From an uncultured Eubacteriales bacterium (GTDB taxonomy: Bacteria; Bacillota; Clostridia; Christensenellales; Aristaeellaceae): a DNA stretch of 53,405 bases. The DNA lies in NCBI GenBank assembly GCA_902778055.1, contig CACYWL010000017.1:16073-69477 (forward strand), in the 5' to 3' direction. The notes below the pieces were generated by a model, which made no database searches, was not told the DNA's origin, and saw only the letters and a list, made by a program, of their open reading frames with translations. The stretch's first letter is position 1, and each line of letters begins with the position of its first letter. Made by a program: the position numbers and the translations under genes. This document shows positions 1 through 8,670 of the stretch, piece after piece.

Positions 1-567
1 CCCAACGGCGCGGTGAGCGTGGGAAAGATTGCCACCTTTACCGCCGGCTTTATCCTGATTCTGATCGCGCTGACCGTGGTGCTGAACCTGGTGAACAGCC
101 GGACCGGCCGGGCGATCATGGCGACGCGGGACAACCGGATCGCGGCGGAAAGCGTCGGCATCAACGTGACCAAATACAAGATGATTGCCTTCGTGACGGC
201 GGCGGTGCTGGCCGGCATGGCCGGAGCGCTGTACGGGCTGAATTATTCCACGCTGATCCCGGGCAAATTCAAGTTTGACCAGAGCATCAACGTGCTGGTG
301 TTCGTCGTGCTCGGCGGCATCGGCAACACGCTGGGCTCCATCGTCTCGGCCACGGTGCTGACCATGCTGCCGGAGCTGCTGCGGGAGTTCGCGGATTACC
401 GGATGCTGGTCTACGCGGTGCTGCTGATCGCCATGATGCTGCTGACCAACACGCCGGCCTCCCGCGCCTTCTTCGGAAATCTGAAGGGTATGTTCAGGAA
501 AAGGGAGCTGACGCAGACGGTCCAGGGCAGCAGGAAGACCGGAAAGGGGGCGGGCGGACATGAGTGA
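1..567 (+). CDS. livM: Branched-chain amino acid ABC transporter permease LivM (5' end outside window)
   Basis: C-terminal 188 residues of a LivM-type inner-membrane permease. The reading frame is open to base 1 and the true start lies upstream. The motif ATRDNRIAAESVGINVTKYK is the cytoplasmic loop that contacts the ATPase in this family, and it is followed by hydrophobic helices (FVTAAVLAGMAGALYGL, NVLVFVVLGGIGNTLGSIV, MLVYAVLLIAMMLL). LivM pairs with LivH to form the pore for Leu/Ile/Val or related substrates delivered by a periplasmic-type binding protein. The gene overlaps livG by 8 bp, so it is translationally coupled to it. livH and the binding-protein gene are presumably upstream of the window (inference). 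Confidence 0.93.
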   Translation, partial: PNGAVSVGKIATFTAGFILILIALTVVLNLVNSRTGRAIMATRDNRIAAESVGINVTKYKMIAFVTAAVLAGMAGALYGLNYSTLIPGKFKFDQSINVLVFVVLGGIGNTLGSIVSATVLTMLPELLREFADYRMLVYAVLLIAMMLLTNTPASRAFFGNLKGMFRKRELTQTVQGSRKTGKGAGGHE

Positions 568-1438
568 AAACAGACGCAGGCGGACGGCGGATACCAAGAT
601 GGTGCCCGTGCCGTCGCAGAGCATCATTCCGGAGCGGGACCTCGGCAAGCTGCCCGTGCTGGAGTGCAAGCATCTGGGCATCGACTTCGGCGGCCTGACG
701 GCGGTGGAGGATTTCAACCTGACCATCGGGAAGACGGAAATCGCAGGCCTGATCGGGCCCAACGGCGCGGGAAAAACGACGGTGTTCAATCTGCTGACCA
801 AGGTCTATGAGCCCACCCGGGGCTCCGTCATGATCAACGGCATTGACATGCACGGGATGGATACCGTCGCGGCGAGCCGGCACGGCATTGCCCGAACCTT
901 CCAGAATATCCGGCTGTTCTCCAACATGTCGGTGGAGGACAACGTGCGTATCGGGCTGCATAACCAGGTGAAATACGGAATGTTCAGCGGGATCTGCCGG
1001 CTGCCGGCCTACTGGAAGCAGGAAAAGAAGCAGCACGAAAAGGCGATGGAGCTGCTGAGCATCTTTGGCATGCAGGATATGGGGGATGTGCAGGCGGGAA
1101 GCCTGCCCTACGGCGCCCAGCGGAGGCTGGAGATCGTGCGGGCCCTGGCCACGAACCCGAGCCTGCTGCTGCTGGACGAGCCGGCGGCGGGCATGAATCC
1201 CCATGAAACCCAGGAGCTGATGGACAACATCATCCGGATCCGGGATCAGTTCCAGATCGCCGTGATGCTGATCGAGCACGACATGAACCTGGTGATGGGC
1301 ATCTGCGAGGGCATCTGCGTGCTGAACTACGGTAAGATCATCGCCAAGGGAACGGCGGAGGAGATTCAGCGCAATCCGATCGTGATCGAGGCGTACCTGG
1401 GCAAGCAGGGCACGGACAAGGAGGCGGCAGAGGCATGA
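560..1438 (+). CDS. livG: Branched-chain amino acid ABC transporter ATP-binding protein LivG
   Basis: Cytoplasmic ATPase of 292 aa. Walker A is GPNGAGKT (66-73), Q-loop Q115, signature LPYGAQRR (182-189), Walker B LLLLDE (202-207) and the switch His is H240. The NPHET stretch after Walker B and the KGTAEEIQRNP ending are typical of LivG. It has about 30 extra charged, disordered-looking N-terminal residues before the domain starts near LPVLECKHLG, so it is longer than the usual ~255 aa. The signature has P and A where LSYGQQRR is usual. It overlaps livM by 8 bp and livF by 4 bp (ATGA), giving a tightly coupled operon. The partner subunit is LivF. Confidence 0.95.
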   Translation: MSENRRRRTADTKMVPVPSQSIIPERDLGKLPVLECKHLGIDFGGLTAVEDFNLTIGKTEIAGLIGPNGAGKTTVFNLLTKVYEPTRGSVMINGIDMHGMDTVAASRHGIARTFQNIRLFSNMSVEDNVRIGLHNQVKYGMFSGICRLPAYWKQEKKQHEKAMELLSIFGMQDMGDVQAGSLPYGAQRRLEIVRALATNPSLLLLDEPAAGMNPHETQELMDNIIRIRDQFQIAVMLIEHDMNLVMGICEGICVLNYGKIIAKGTAEEIQRNPIVIEAYLGKQGTDKEAAEA

Positions 1439-2142
1439 GCATGCTTGAAATCAACGATATTCACGTGTTCTACGGCGCGATTCATGCCATCAAGGGCGTT
1501 TCCTTTGAGGTTCATGAGCATGAAATTGTCACCCTGATCGGAGCCAACGGCGCCGGAAAGTCCACTATTCTGAACACGATTGCCGGCCTGCTGAAGCCCC
1601 GGAGCGGGCAGATTCTGTTTGAGGGAAAGAACATCAACTCCGTGCCGGCCAACAAGATGGTCGGACTGGGTATGGCGCTGTGCCCGGAGGGACGGCGGAT
1701 TTTCCAGCAGATGACCGTGAAGGAAAACCTGGAAATGGGCGGCTACTCCAGACCTGCGGCGGAAATCGGCTCCTCGGTCGAGGATGTGTTCCGCCGGTTT
1801 CCCCGGCTGAAGGAGCGCGAAAAGCAGATTGCCGGCACCCTGTCCGGCGGCGAGCAGCAGATGCTGGCCATGGCCCGGGCGCTGATGAGCAAGCCGAAGC
1901 TGATGATGCTGGATGAGCCGAGCATGGGGCTGGCTCCGATCCTGGTGGAGCAGATCTTCGACATCATCCGGGAGCTGCATGCGGCCGGAACCACGATCCT
2001 GTTGGTCGAGCAGAACGCGCAGATGGCGCTGAGCGTGGCCGACCGCGCTTACGTGCTGGAGACCGGAACCATCTCCATGAGCGGGGAGGCCAAGGCCCTG
2101 CTGGAGGATGACAACGTGCGGAAGGCCTATCTCGGTTCATAG
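1435..2142 (+). CDS. livF: Branched-chain amino acid ABC transporter ATP-binding protein LivF
   Basis: 235 aa, the normal LivF length. Walker A is GANGAGKS (36-43), the signature LSGGEQQ (136-142) and Walker B LMMLDE (156-161), followed by the LivF-typical EPSMGLAP. VEQNAQMALSVADRAYVLETG is the family's C-terminal hallmark. It forms the LivG/LivF heterodimer that powers uptake through LivH/LivM. It starts inside the livG stop (ATGA overlap). An alternative in-frame ATG lies two codons further on. It is the last gene of the operon: a perfect GC-rich hairpin begins 15 bases after its stop codon. Confidence 0.95.
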   Translation: MSMLEINDIHVFYGAIHAIKGVSFEVHEHEIVTLIGANGAGKSTILNTIAGLLKPRSGQILFEGKNINSVPANKMVGLGMALCPEGRRIFQQMTVKENLEMGGYSRPAAEIGSSVEDVFRRFPRLKEREKQIAGTLSGGEQQMLAMARALMSKPKLMMLDEPSMGLAPILVEQIFDIIRELHAAGTTILLVEQNAQMALSVADRAYVLETGTISMSGEAKALLEDDNVRKAYLGS

Positions 2143-2157
2143 TGAGAGCGATATGTC

Positions 2158-2190
2158 CCGGACGCGCCCGCGCGTCCGGATTTCCTTCCT
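2158..2190 (+). terminator. Hairpin terminator after livF
   Basis: Perfect 9-bp stem CCGGACGCG / CGCGTCCGG with a CCCG loop (2158-2179), then a pyrimidine-rich ATTTCCTTCC. The T tract is weak, so termination efficiency is uncertain. A second hairpin (GAAGCGG/CCGCTTC, 2207-2226) covers the stop of the convergent gene, so the two may serve converging transcripts. Confidence 0.6.
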
Positions 2191-2224
2191 CACCCGTATA
2201 CGGCCTGAAGCGGGGGCTTCCGCT

Positions 2225-3874
2225 TCATTCAGCTCGATCCGCGGCAAAGCTCGCAAAAACATCGTAACCCCAGACCGTGTATTTGTCGGAGTCGTACAGC
2301 ACAATTCCGCGGTCAAGCCTCTGTGCCCAGGGAAGCGCCTCGATTTCGCTCTTTTCGAGAAGTACAAACATTTTTCCCTCCGGCGGAGCCTCCTCGTGAG
2401 ATTTCCTCTGAAGGACATGATAGACCTCGCCCGGATCCTTCTGCGTGGCCAGATTGATCATATTGGGATGCCAGTTCCAGACCTCAACCTGGCCGTTTGA
2501 GATCTCCGTCAGGATATTTCCGTTCCAGAAAGTAGCGAAGCCTTTGCTGTAGTTTTCCGCGCTCAGCGCGTCGGAGATGGCCCAGTATTCTGCGTTTCTG
2601 TCCTCTGCGCGCCAGTTCCTGAGATAATTCAGGCCCCCAACGGCGATTGTTCCGCAGGTGAGGAGCAGCACAAGCGCTTTGAAAGCTCTGTTCCAGCGGA
2701 CCGTTTTGACAAAGAAGCAGATCATGGGAACGGACATGATCAGGATCTGCAGCGAATATCGTTCTGAAGTCTGGATGTTAGTAAAAGTATAAAAAAGGAT
2801 ATACACCGCGGCGGCGGCCAAATAATACACCGCCAGGAGAAAAAACTTGAGGGCCATCGTGCGATCCGCTCTTTCATCCTTTTGAAGGTGAATAAAGTGA
2901 CCGATGCCGTATCCCGCGGAGAGGACGGTCATCACAATCCATATGGCCGCCGCCAGATTCCGGATGATGACGGAGGAGAAGACAAAACCGTCCTGATATC
3001 CACGATTCCCTGTCCAGCCGTTGATCAGCTCCGGCAACCTTTCATAGTTAAAGTATGTAAACCGAACATCATCCCATCTGTAATAGGTATAGATGTTATG
3101 CAGCACCCTGTTTCCCACGAAATAGCTGACTGCTTCCGCCGCGCAGAAAGCGGCGAGCAGTCCCATATACGGGAAATATGAGCTCCTGAGCAGGTTTTCG
3201 TCCCGCGCGGAGAACAGGGCCAGCACAACGATCGTAACGGCCAGAGGCAGGCACAGGGCCTGAAACTGCCGTGCTCCCTGCAGTCCGGCAAATACAGCGA
3301 TCAAAACCGCCAGCAGGGGAAGAACTTTTGTTTTCCGGTTTCCGGAGGAAGCATCCGCAAGGAATTTCCCGTTCCTTCGGCGCTCCTTCAAATCGATATA
3401 ACGGAAGAGGACCGCCCAGATTCCAAAGGAGAAAAGGAAATGCGGGATGTAGGATCCAATCTGCGCGTAAAGAAAATAGGTTTCACTGAAGGGCACCGCA
3501 AAGATCAGCGCTGAGCAGGAGTACAAATCCGCAATTCCCGCCGCCTTGCAAAGGACGAAGTACATGCCCAGGAGCAGCAGAAGATGAATCGTGCAGGACG
3601 CGAAGCGGACGGCGTGCCAGTTATCCGTGATCCTGAACAGCAGCGAGTTGACGATCTGGACATCCAGGATTCGAAGCTCATTGCCGTACAGCCAGCGGGT
3701 GGACAGAAGGCTGCCTTCCTCGGAAAGCAGCTTTGCCAGAACCAGCTCACTGGCCTCATCCGCGTCAAGGATCGTATAGATCCTGGCATGCAAAAAAGTG
3801 AGCGTCGCCCCGATGCAGAAAAGCAGCGCGATTCCCATGAGAGCCTGTATTGCTATTTTATATCTTCTGCTCAT
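2225..3874 (-). CDS. Polytopic membrane protein, GT-C glycosyltransferase-like
   Basis: 549 aa with about ten or more hydrophobic segments from residue 9 to about 440 and a soluble C-terminal tail. After the first helix comes an acidic loop (ILDADEASELVLAK), which fits the Asp/Glu-bearing first extracellular loop of GT-C lipid-linked sugar transferases (GT39/GT83-like). I cannot assign a substrate, and the catalytic role is inference. The start follows AAGGAG 9 nt upstream. It lies 74 bp downstream of a DUF6020-like membrane protein on the same strand and probably shares its promoter. Such pairs often act in surface polysaccharide or teichoic-acid decoration. No other sugar genes are nearby to sharpen this. 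Confidence 0.6.
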   Translation of the reverse strand: MSRRYKIAIQALMGIALLFCIGATLTFLHARIYTILDADEASELVLAKLLSEEGSLLSTRWLYGNELRILDVQIVNSLLFRITDNWHAVRFASCTIHLLLLLGMYFVLCKAAGIADLYSCSALIFAVPFSETYFLYAQIGSYIPHFLFSFGIWAVLFRYIDLKERRRNGKFLADASSGNRKTKVLPLLAVLIAVFAGLQGARQFQALCLPLAVTIVVLALFSARDENLLRSSYFPYMGLLAAFCAAEAVSYFVGNRVLHNIYTYYRWDDVRFTYFNYERLPELINGWTGNRGYQDGFVFSSVIIRNLAAAIWIVMTVLSAGYGIGHFIHLQKDERADRTMALKFFLLAVYYLAAAAVYILFYTFTNIQTSERYSLQILIMSVPMICFFVKTVRWNRAFKALVLLLTCGTIAVGGLNYLRNWRAEDRNAEYWAISDALSAENYSKGFATFWNGNILTEISNGQVEVWNWHPNMINLATQKDPGEVYHVLQRKSHEEAPPEGKMFVLLEKSEIEALPWAQRLDRGIVLYDSDKYTVWGYDVFASFAADRAE

Positions 3875-3948
3875 GCCCGTTTGCTCCTTTCAACTCCTTT
3901 GCGTTTCCGGCGTTTCTGTCATCACTCCGGATCGCCTTTCCCATGGGT

Positions 3949-5967
3949 TCAGACGGATTCTGTTTCACGGCGTTTTTTCATTCCGGGGCGGAGAATCGGA
4001 ATATAGGCGGGGAGAACCAGCGCCAGCGGGAAGGTATATCGGCTGTAGGTGCCGTTGGTCGGGCCGGAGAGGCAGACCAGCAGGACGAGGAACGGAATCA
4101 GGCAAACGGAGGTCATCACCCGGTCCCTTCTGCGAAGACTGTAGCACAGCATCAGCAGGACCAGCGAGGGATACAGGGAGGACATCATGAGTACGGACAG
4201 CGGGGAAGACTCGCATAGCCAGGTCTGTGTATCATCGGCGAAATCCCTCAGACCGTCCAGGAAGGCGGGCTGAGCCGGAGCGATTCCCTTTGCTTCCGCC
4301 AACTCCGTAATCCAGGAGAACAGGAAACTTGTTCGCTTGTAGGACTCATAGGACAGGAGCTCCTGATTCGGATAGAAGTAGGCGTATTTATTGTTCACAA
4401 AGGCGGCCAGGTAGGTTCCGGGGTGCTTCAGCCCCATCCGCGCCCAACAGCGCAGATAACGGGCGAGAGCTGCCGATGTGGCGGTTTCCTCAAGGTACAG
4501 ATCCTTGACGGGATCCGAAATATTGGGATTATATTTTTCCGGAATCTGTTCGTAATCCAGCACCGCGCCGATGGCTTCCCGCTCCTCCGGGGTGACTTCC
4601 TCCCCGAAATCGTGAATGTACCGGGCCGTCTGCTGAAAGGGGATGGAAAGAATCTCCCGCCGGCTGCCCGGGATGATGCCAAGGGCCGGGAACAGCACAT
4701 GAAAATAAAACGCGGAAAAGACCGCCACATAAAGGAGGACGGCGGCGAACTGCTTCCGCGTTTTCCGGTTCAGCAGAAGGGTGCCGGCGGAAGCCAGCAG
4801 CAGCACGTACTGCCCCTCATTCCGGAAAAGGATGACGCCGGTGGCGGACATCAGCAGAAGAGCCAGATTCCTTCGCCCTCCCTCGGTCAGCAGCTGATGC
4901 CAGAAATAGATCGTCAGGAGCAGGAACAGCGCATAGGGGACATCCTTGGAATTGAGAATGATATAATAATGGATCAGCGGGTTGGCGAAGGCGTGGACGA
5001 GGAAGATCACTGCGTACCGGCCGCTGATGCCGTACTTCACAGCATGCTCCCGGATCAGAAACGCGAAGACGAAGATAAAGGCGAGTTCCTGAAGAACGGA
5101 ATAGAGAAAAAAGCCCGCGTTCCAGGAATGAAGCACCGAATGGCCCGCGACCAGGCAGAGATGAAGCAGCATGGTATGGGCCACGGGATGGTGATTGCTC
5201 AGATAAGCGCCGGGCTTCCCCGTCAGCGCCGCCTCGGCAGTGCCCACCCAGGGAGAGAGCTCCGGGTAGGCGGTCAGGGTCTGCCCGACGGTATCCGAAA
5301 CGATGCGCCCCGGGTAGGAAATGATCATCATGGGCAGATAGAGGATCAGAAGGGTCAGCGTAGCGGTTCGGAAGGGCTTTTCCTGCAGGCAGTTCTCATA
5401 ACGGAGCCATATCTTCGGCTTCCGGCGGCAAAGGTCGTCCGGAACGCTGATATTCAGGGCAAACCTCAGATAGGCAAACTGGATCAGGTACCGGAACAGA
5501 AGCGCATATCCGGTCATAACAAGGATACTTTTGATCAGCTGCCCCTGCAGGAGGGTCAGCACCTGGTTCCAGGAGTTATAGCGGGCAAAGGACCAGCCGA
5601 GAACCATCATCAGCCCAAAGAAAAGGGCGGGAAGGTGTACGGACAGGCCCAGCCGTCGTCCTGCCCTGCGGGACAGAGGGGCGCCGGTCTTATCTCCGTT
5701 CCTGATCCAGGCCCGGTCAATGGCCGCATATATCAGGCACAGGCCGGGAATAAGCATAAAGTGAGCGAAGGAAAAGGGCTCAAAGGATTCCGCCAGATTC
5801 CAGCCGATGGCTTTCAGGCCGGTAAGACCCCAGTATTCAATCATGGGATTCATTTCCAGCTGATAGGAAACTCCGATCGATGTGAGCAGAGCCTGCAGAA
5901 CAATACGGGGCCTGAAATAATCCCGAAGGGACAGGCTGTCCGGAGGGGTGATATCCGTTTTCTCCAT
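3949..5967 (-). CDS. DUF6020-like polytopic membrane protein
   Basis: 672 aa with about a dozen hydrophobic helices. The central region has LPMMIISYPGRIVSDTVGQ, then SNHHPVAHTMLLHL and ILNSKDVPYALFLLLT. This Asp/Gln-then-HHP pattern is what I associate with the DUF6020 family, which looks GT-C-like, though its function is not established. The frame stays open to 6189, but ATG 5967 is preferred because it has AAAGGAG upstream (13 nt spacing) and a promoter just before it. The extra 74 codons contain the 24-bp tandem repeat and lack a ribosome site. First gene of a two-gene unit with the GT-C-like protein at 2225-3874. Confidence 0.65.
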   Translation of the reverse strand: MEKTDITPPDSLSLRDYFRPRIVLQALLTSIGVSYQLEMNPMIEYWGLTGLKAIGWNLAESFEPFSFAHFMLIPGLCLIYAAIDRAWIRNGDKTGAPLSRRAGRRLGLSVHLPALFFGLMMVLGWSFARYNSWNQVLTLLQGQLIKSILVMTGYALLFRYLIQFAYLRFALNISVPDDLCRRKPKIWLRYENCLQEKPFRTATLTLLILYLPMMIISYPGRIVSDTVGQTLTAYPELSPWVGTAEAALTGKPGAYLSNHHPVAHTMLLHLCLVAGHSVLHSWNAGFFLYSVLQELAFIFVFAFLIREHAVKYGISGRYAVIFLVHAFANPLIHYYIILNSKDVPYALFLLLTIYFWHQLLTEGGRRNLALLLMSATGVILFRNEGQYVLLLASAGTLLLNRKTRKQFAAVLLYVAVFSAFYFHVLFPALGIIPGSRREILSIPFQQTARYIHDFGEEVTPEEREAIGAVLDYEQIPEKYNPNISDPVKDLYLEETATSAALARYLRCWARMGLKHPGTYLAAFVNNKYAYFYPNQELLSYESYKRTSFLFSWITELAEAKGIAPAQPAFLDGLRDFADDTQTWLCESSPLSVLMMSSLYPSLVLLMLCYSLRRRDRVMTSVCLIPFLVLLVCLSGPTNGTYSRYTFPLALVLPAYIPILRPGMKKRRETESV

Positions 5968-6116
5968 CTGCTGTGAGTGTCTCCTTTCACGCCGGAGCAG
6001 GATCCCGTATTGCGGTTTCGCGGAGAAATCGCCAGGGACCGAATATGCTGCCGGATTTAAGCTGAGATGGGGGGCAGCAGGGGGTGCAGCGTCAGGCTGC
6101 GAAAGGCGCTTCGTAG

Positions 6117-6145
6117 AATATAGCACAGCTCCGAAGGAAAAGCAA
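6117..6145 (-). promoter_or_regulatory. Sigma-A promoter of the DUF6020-like operon
   Basis: On the minus strand: -35 TTGCTT (6145-6140), 17-bp spacer, -10 TATATT (6122-6117). It lies 150 bp upstream of ATG 5967 and reads toward it. Confidence 0.6.
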
Positions 6146-6150
6146 GCGAA

Positions 6151-6198
6151 GCCGCCGGGGAGCATGAGGAGGAAGCCGCCGGGGAGCATGAGGAGGAA
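6151..6198. repeat. Two perfect tandem copies of a 24-bp unit
   Basis: Unit GCCGCCGGGGAGCATGAGGA plus GGAA, at 6151-6174 and again at 6175-6198 without mismatch. It sits exactly between two divergent promoters. 24 bp is a multiple of three, so an in-frame translation is conserved, but I see no evidence that it is translated. Confidence 0.85.
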
Positions 6199-6219
6199 GA
6201 CGAACGGGGGAAAAACCTG

Positions 6220-6248
6220 TTGTCAACGCCGGGGAAAACGGATATAAT
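6220..6248 (+). promoter_or_regulatory. Sigma-A promoter of the frr-polC cluster
   Basis: -35 TTGTCA (6220-6225), 17-bp spacer, perfect -10 TATAAT (6243-6248). It lies 47 bp upstream of the frr start. Confidence 0.85.
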
Positions 6249-6295
6249 AGACCCAGCGAAATACGTTTGATGCAGAGGCAAGGAGGCGGAATAAA

Positions 6296-6853
6296 ATGAC
6301 GGATACAGTGCTGAAAACCGCAAAGGAAAAGATGGCGAAGACCTGTGCGGTCTATGAACGGGATATGCAGAGCGTGCGCGCCGGCCGGGCGAACCCGCAG
6401 GTGCTGGATCGGATCATGGTGGACTATTACGGGACGCCGACGCCGATCGGGCAGGTGGGAAACATTTCTGTGCCGGAGGCGAGAATGCTGGTGATCGCTC
6501 CCTGGGAGCCGAAGATGATCACCCCGATTGAGAAGGCCATCCAGACGAGCGATCTGGGGCTGAATCCCTCCAATGACGGCAAGGTGATCCGGCTCGTGTT
6601 TCCGGAGCTGAACGAGGAGCGGCGCAAGGATCTCACGAAGCAGGCGAGCCGCGCCGCGGAGGAAGCGAAGGTGGCGGTGCGCGCCATTCGCCGGGACGCG
6701 ATGGAGCAGATCAAGAAGATGAAGAAGAACAGCGAGATCACGGAGGACGACCAGCGCAAGGCCGAAGAGGATCTGCAGAAGATTACGGATCAGGGCATCA
6801 AGGACGTGGACGCGATTTACGCGGCCAAGGAAAAGGAAATCATGGAAGTCTGA
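6296..6853 (+). CDS. frr: Ribosome recycling factor
   Basis: 185 aa, the standard RRF length. The N-terminal KMAKTCAVYERDMQSVRAGRANPQVLDRI contains the family's SVRAGRA(N/S)P motif, the middle domain has YYGTPTPIGQVGNISVPEAR, and the C-terminal three-helix bundle has LNEERRKDLTKQASRAAEEAK. With EF-G it splits post-termination ribosomes. AGGAGG lies 9 nt before ATG, and a consensus promoter lies just upstream. The usual upstream partners rpsB-tsf-pyrH are absent, so frr heads the unit here. A strong intrinsic terminator follows, so uppS and later genes need read-through or another promoter. Confidence 0.97.
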   Translation: MTDTVLKTAKEKMAKTCAVYERDMQSVRAGRANPQVLDRIMVDYYGTPTPIGQVGNISVPEARMLVIAPWEPKMITPIEKAIQTSDLGLNPSNDGKVIRLVFPELNEERRKDLTKQASRAAEEAKVAVRAIRRDAMEQIKKMKKNSEITEDDQRKAEEDLQKITDQGIKDVDAIYAAKEKEIMEV

Positions 6854-6902
6854 GCGAGGCCGGACGGGACCGGTCCCGCGGCGGCAGCCCGGAGAAACCT
6901 AC

Positions 6903-6936
6903 GCGCGGCTTTTTGTCCGAAAGTCGCGCTTTTTTT
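6903..6936 (+). terminator. Intrinsic terminator after frr
   Basis: Stem GCGCGGCTTT (6903-6912) with AAAGTCGCGC (6920-6929), one G-U pair and a 7-nt loop, followed by seven T (6930-6936). Canonical form. It may attenuate expression of uppS-polC relative to frr. Confidence 0.85.
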
Positions 6937-7010
6937 AACCGGGGGAATGCCGTACGGAACCGAAACCAGGACGGCGGTATGGAGCCGGAACGGCGGCCAG
7001 AGGAGAACGA

Positions 7011-7778
7011 ATGAACGTAAAACAGGTCAGGGATTTGTGGAAGCTGAAAAACGCGGAGAAAATAGGGGATCCGGCGAAGCTTCCGCGGCATGTGGCCATC
7101 ATCATGGACGGAAACGGAAGATGGGCCAGGCAGCATAAGCTGTCCGTCTCCCGGGGACACCGGCAGGGCACGGAGACGCTGCGGGAGATTATCCGGCATA
7201 CGGATGATCTGGGCATCGAGGCCCTGAGCCTGTATGCTTTTTCGACGGAGAACTGGAGCCGGCCGCCGGAGGAGGTGGCCGCGCTGATGCAGCTGATCCT
7301 GGATTTTTTCGCCTCGGAGATCGACGAGCTGGATGAGAAAAATGTCCGGATTCTGATTCTGGGAGACAAAAGCGCGCTGCCGGAGAAGCAGCGGGAGACG
7401 CTGATCGAGGCAGAGCGGCGGACGGCGGGAAACACGGGGCTGCACCTGAATATCGCGGTCAACTATGGCAGCAGGGCCGAGCTGGCGAAAGCGGCCAGGG
7501 AGATCGCGGAGGAGGTGCTCGCCGGCCGGCTGAAGCCGGAGGAGATCAGCGAGGAGACGGTCTCGGAGCACCTGTACACGGCGGGGCAGCCGGAGGTGGA
7601 TCTGATGATCCGCACCAGCGGGGAGCTGCGCCTGAGCAATTTTATGCTGTATCAGAACGCCTACGCGGAGTTTGTTTTTCCGAAGGTGCTGTGGCCGGAC
7701 TTCACGGTGGAGGAATATGACCGCTGCCTGAAGGAGTTTGAGGGCAGGGGCAGACGTTACGGGGGGCGGACGGAGTGA
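7011..7778 (+). CDS. uppS: Isoprenyl transferase (undecaprenyl diphosphate synthase)
   Basis: 255 aa cis-prenyltransferase. HVAIIMDGNGRWAR carries the catalytic Asp (D33) and the diphosphate-binding Gly-Asn-Gly-Arg. YAFSTENWSRP and RTSGELRLSNFMLYQ are the other family signatures (the latter usually RTSGEQRLSNF). It adds isopentenyl units to farnesyl diphosphate to give the C55 carrier for peptidoglycan. The start has AGGAGAACGA upstream. Its GAGTGA end overlaps the GTG start of cdsA by 4 bp. The neighbours dxr and ispG supply its substrates. Confidence 0.96.
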   Translation: MNVKQVRDLWKLKNAEKIGDPAKLPRHVAIIMDGNGRWARQHKLSVSRGHRQGTETLREIIRHTDDLGIEALSLYAFSTENWSRPPEEVAALMQLILDFFASEIDELDEKNVRILILGDKSALPEKQRETLIEAERRTAGNTGLHLNIAVNYGSRAELAKAAREIAEEVLAGRLKPEEISEETVSEHLYTAGQPEVDLMIRTSGELRLSNFMLYQNAYAEFVFPKVLWPDFTVEEYDRCLKEFEGRGRRYGGRTE

Positions 7779-8593
7779 AACAGAGAGTCATCACGGGAGT
7801 TTTGCTGATCCTGCTGCTGGTGGTTCTGCTTTGGCTGCCGGGCTGGTGCATGGCGCTGGCAACGCTGATCGCCATCGGCTTTGCGACCTGGGAGGAATAT
7901 CATGCCCTGACGCTGGCGGAGCACCGGGTGGTGAGCTGGCCGGCGTGGGTGGTGCTGATCGGATCCGTGCCGCTGACCCGGGTCTTCGGGACGGTGACCA
8001 TCGTGCCGCTGATGGCGGCGGCGATGCTGCTGATGGCTGTGCAGATCCTGTTCCGGAAGGAACCGAAGCTGATGGATCTGTCGATGTCCACGCTGCCGAT
8101 TCTGACGGTGGTGCTTCCGGGGCTGAGCATGGTGGCCCTGAGCCTGGCGGATCAGAAGGCGGTGGAGGTCGTGCTGATGGCGCTGGTGTTCACGGTGCCG
8201 CTGCTGGGAGATACCTTCGCGCTGTTTGTCGGCAGCGCGGTGGGCGGGCGGAAGCTATGCCCCCTGGTTTCTCCTCACAAGACGGTGGCCGGAGCGATCG
8301 GAGGTCTTGCGGGAAGCGTGCTGGGGGCGATGATCGTCTGCGGCATCGCGGCGCTGGTCTGCAATGAGGCCACCCTGGCGAAGCTGCCCTCCTGGTGGGC
8401 TTATCTGGGGTTGGGGCTGCTGGGCGGCGCGGTCGGGCAGATCGGAGACCTGTTTGCCTCCCTGGTGAAGCGCCACAGCGGCATCAAGGATTTCTCGAAC
8501 CTGTTCCCCGGCCACGGCGGTATGCTGGACCGGCTGGACAGCGTGCTGTTCATGGCGGTGTTGATGTTCTGCTACCGGATATTTACGGTGTAG
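7775..8593 (+). CDS. cdsA: Phosphatidate cytidylyltransferase
   Basis: 272 aa integral membrane enzyme that makes CDP-diacylglycerol from phosphatidate and CTP, the branch point to phosphatidylglycerol and cardiolipin. About eight hydrophobic helices fill the protein. The C-terminal signature SLVKRHSGIKDFSNLFPGHG (from about residue 227), followed by GMLDRLDS, matches the CDS family pattern with its metal- and CTP-binding Asp residues. It starts with GTG inside the uppS stop region (4-bp overlap), so translation is coupled. Length and motif are both typical. Confidence 0.95.
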   Translation: MKQRVITGVLLILLLVVLLWLPGWCMALATLIAIGFATWEEYHALTLAEHRVVSWPAWVVLIGSVPLTRVFGTVTIVPLMAAAMLLMAVQILFRKEPKLMDLSMSTLPILTVVLPGLSMVALSLADQKAVEVVLMALVFTVPLLGDTFALFVGSAVGGRKLCPLVSPHKTVAGAIGGLAGSVLGAMIVCGIAALVCNEATLAKLPSWWAYLGLGLLGGAVGQIGDLFASLVKRHSGIKDFSNLFPGHGGMLDRLDSVLFMAVLMFCYRIFTV

Positions 8594-8670
8594 GGCGTCA
8601 GGGGGGGCGGATACGGCTTCCCCTGCGGGGGGACTGAAAACAGAAAAAGGCTGAAGCAGGGTGCAGGAAA

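Larger units (their letters stand above)
5968..6295. other. Intergenic region with divergent promoters
   Basis: 328 bp between the divergently read DUF6020-like gene and frr. It holds a minus-strand promoter (6117-6145), a plus-strand promoter (6220-6248) and, between them, a 24-bp tandem duplication (6151-6198). No RNA gene or further ORF is convincing here. Confidence 0.7.
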
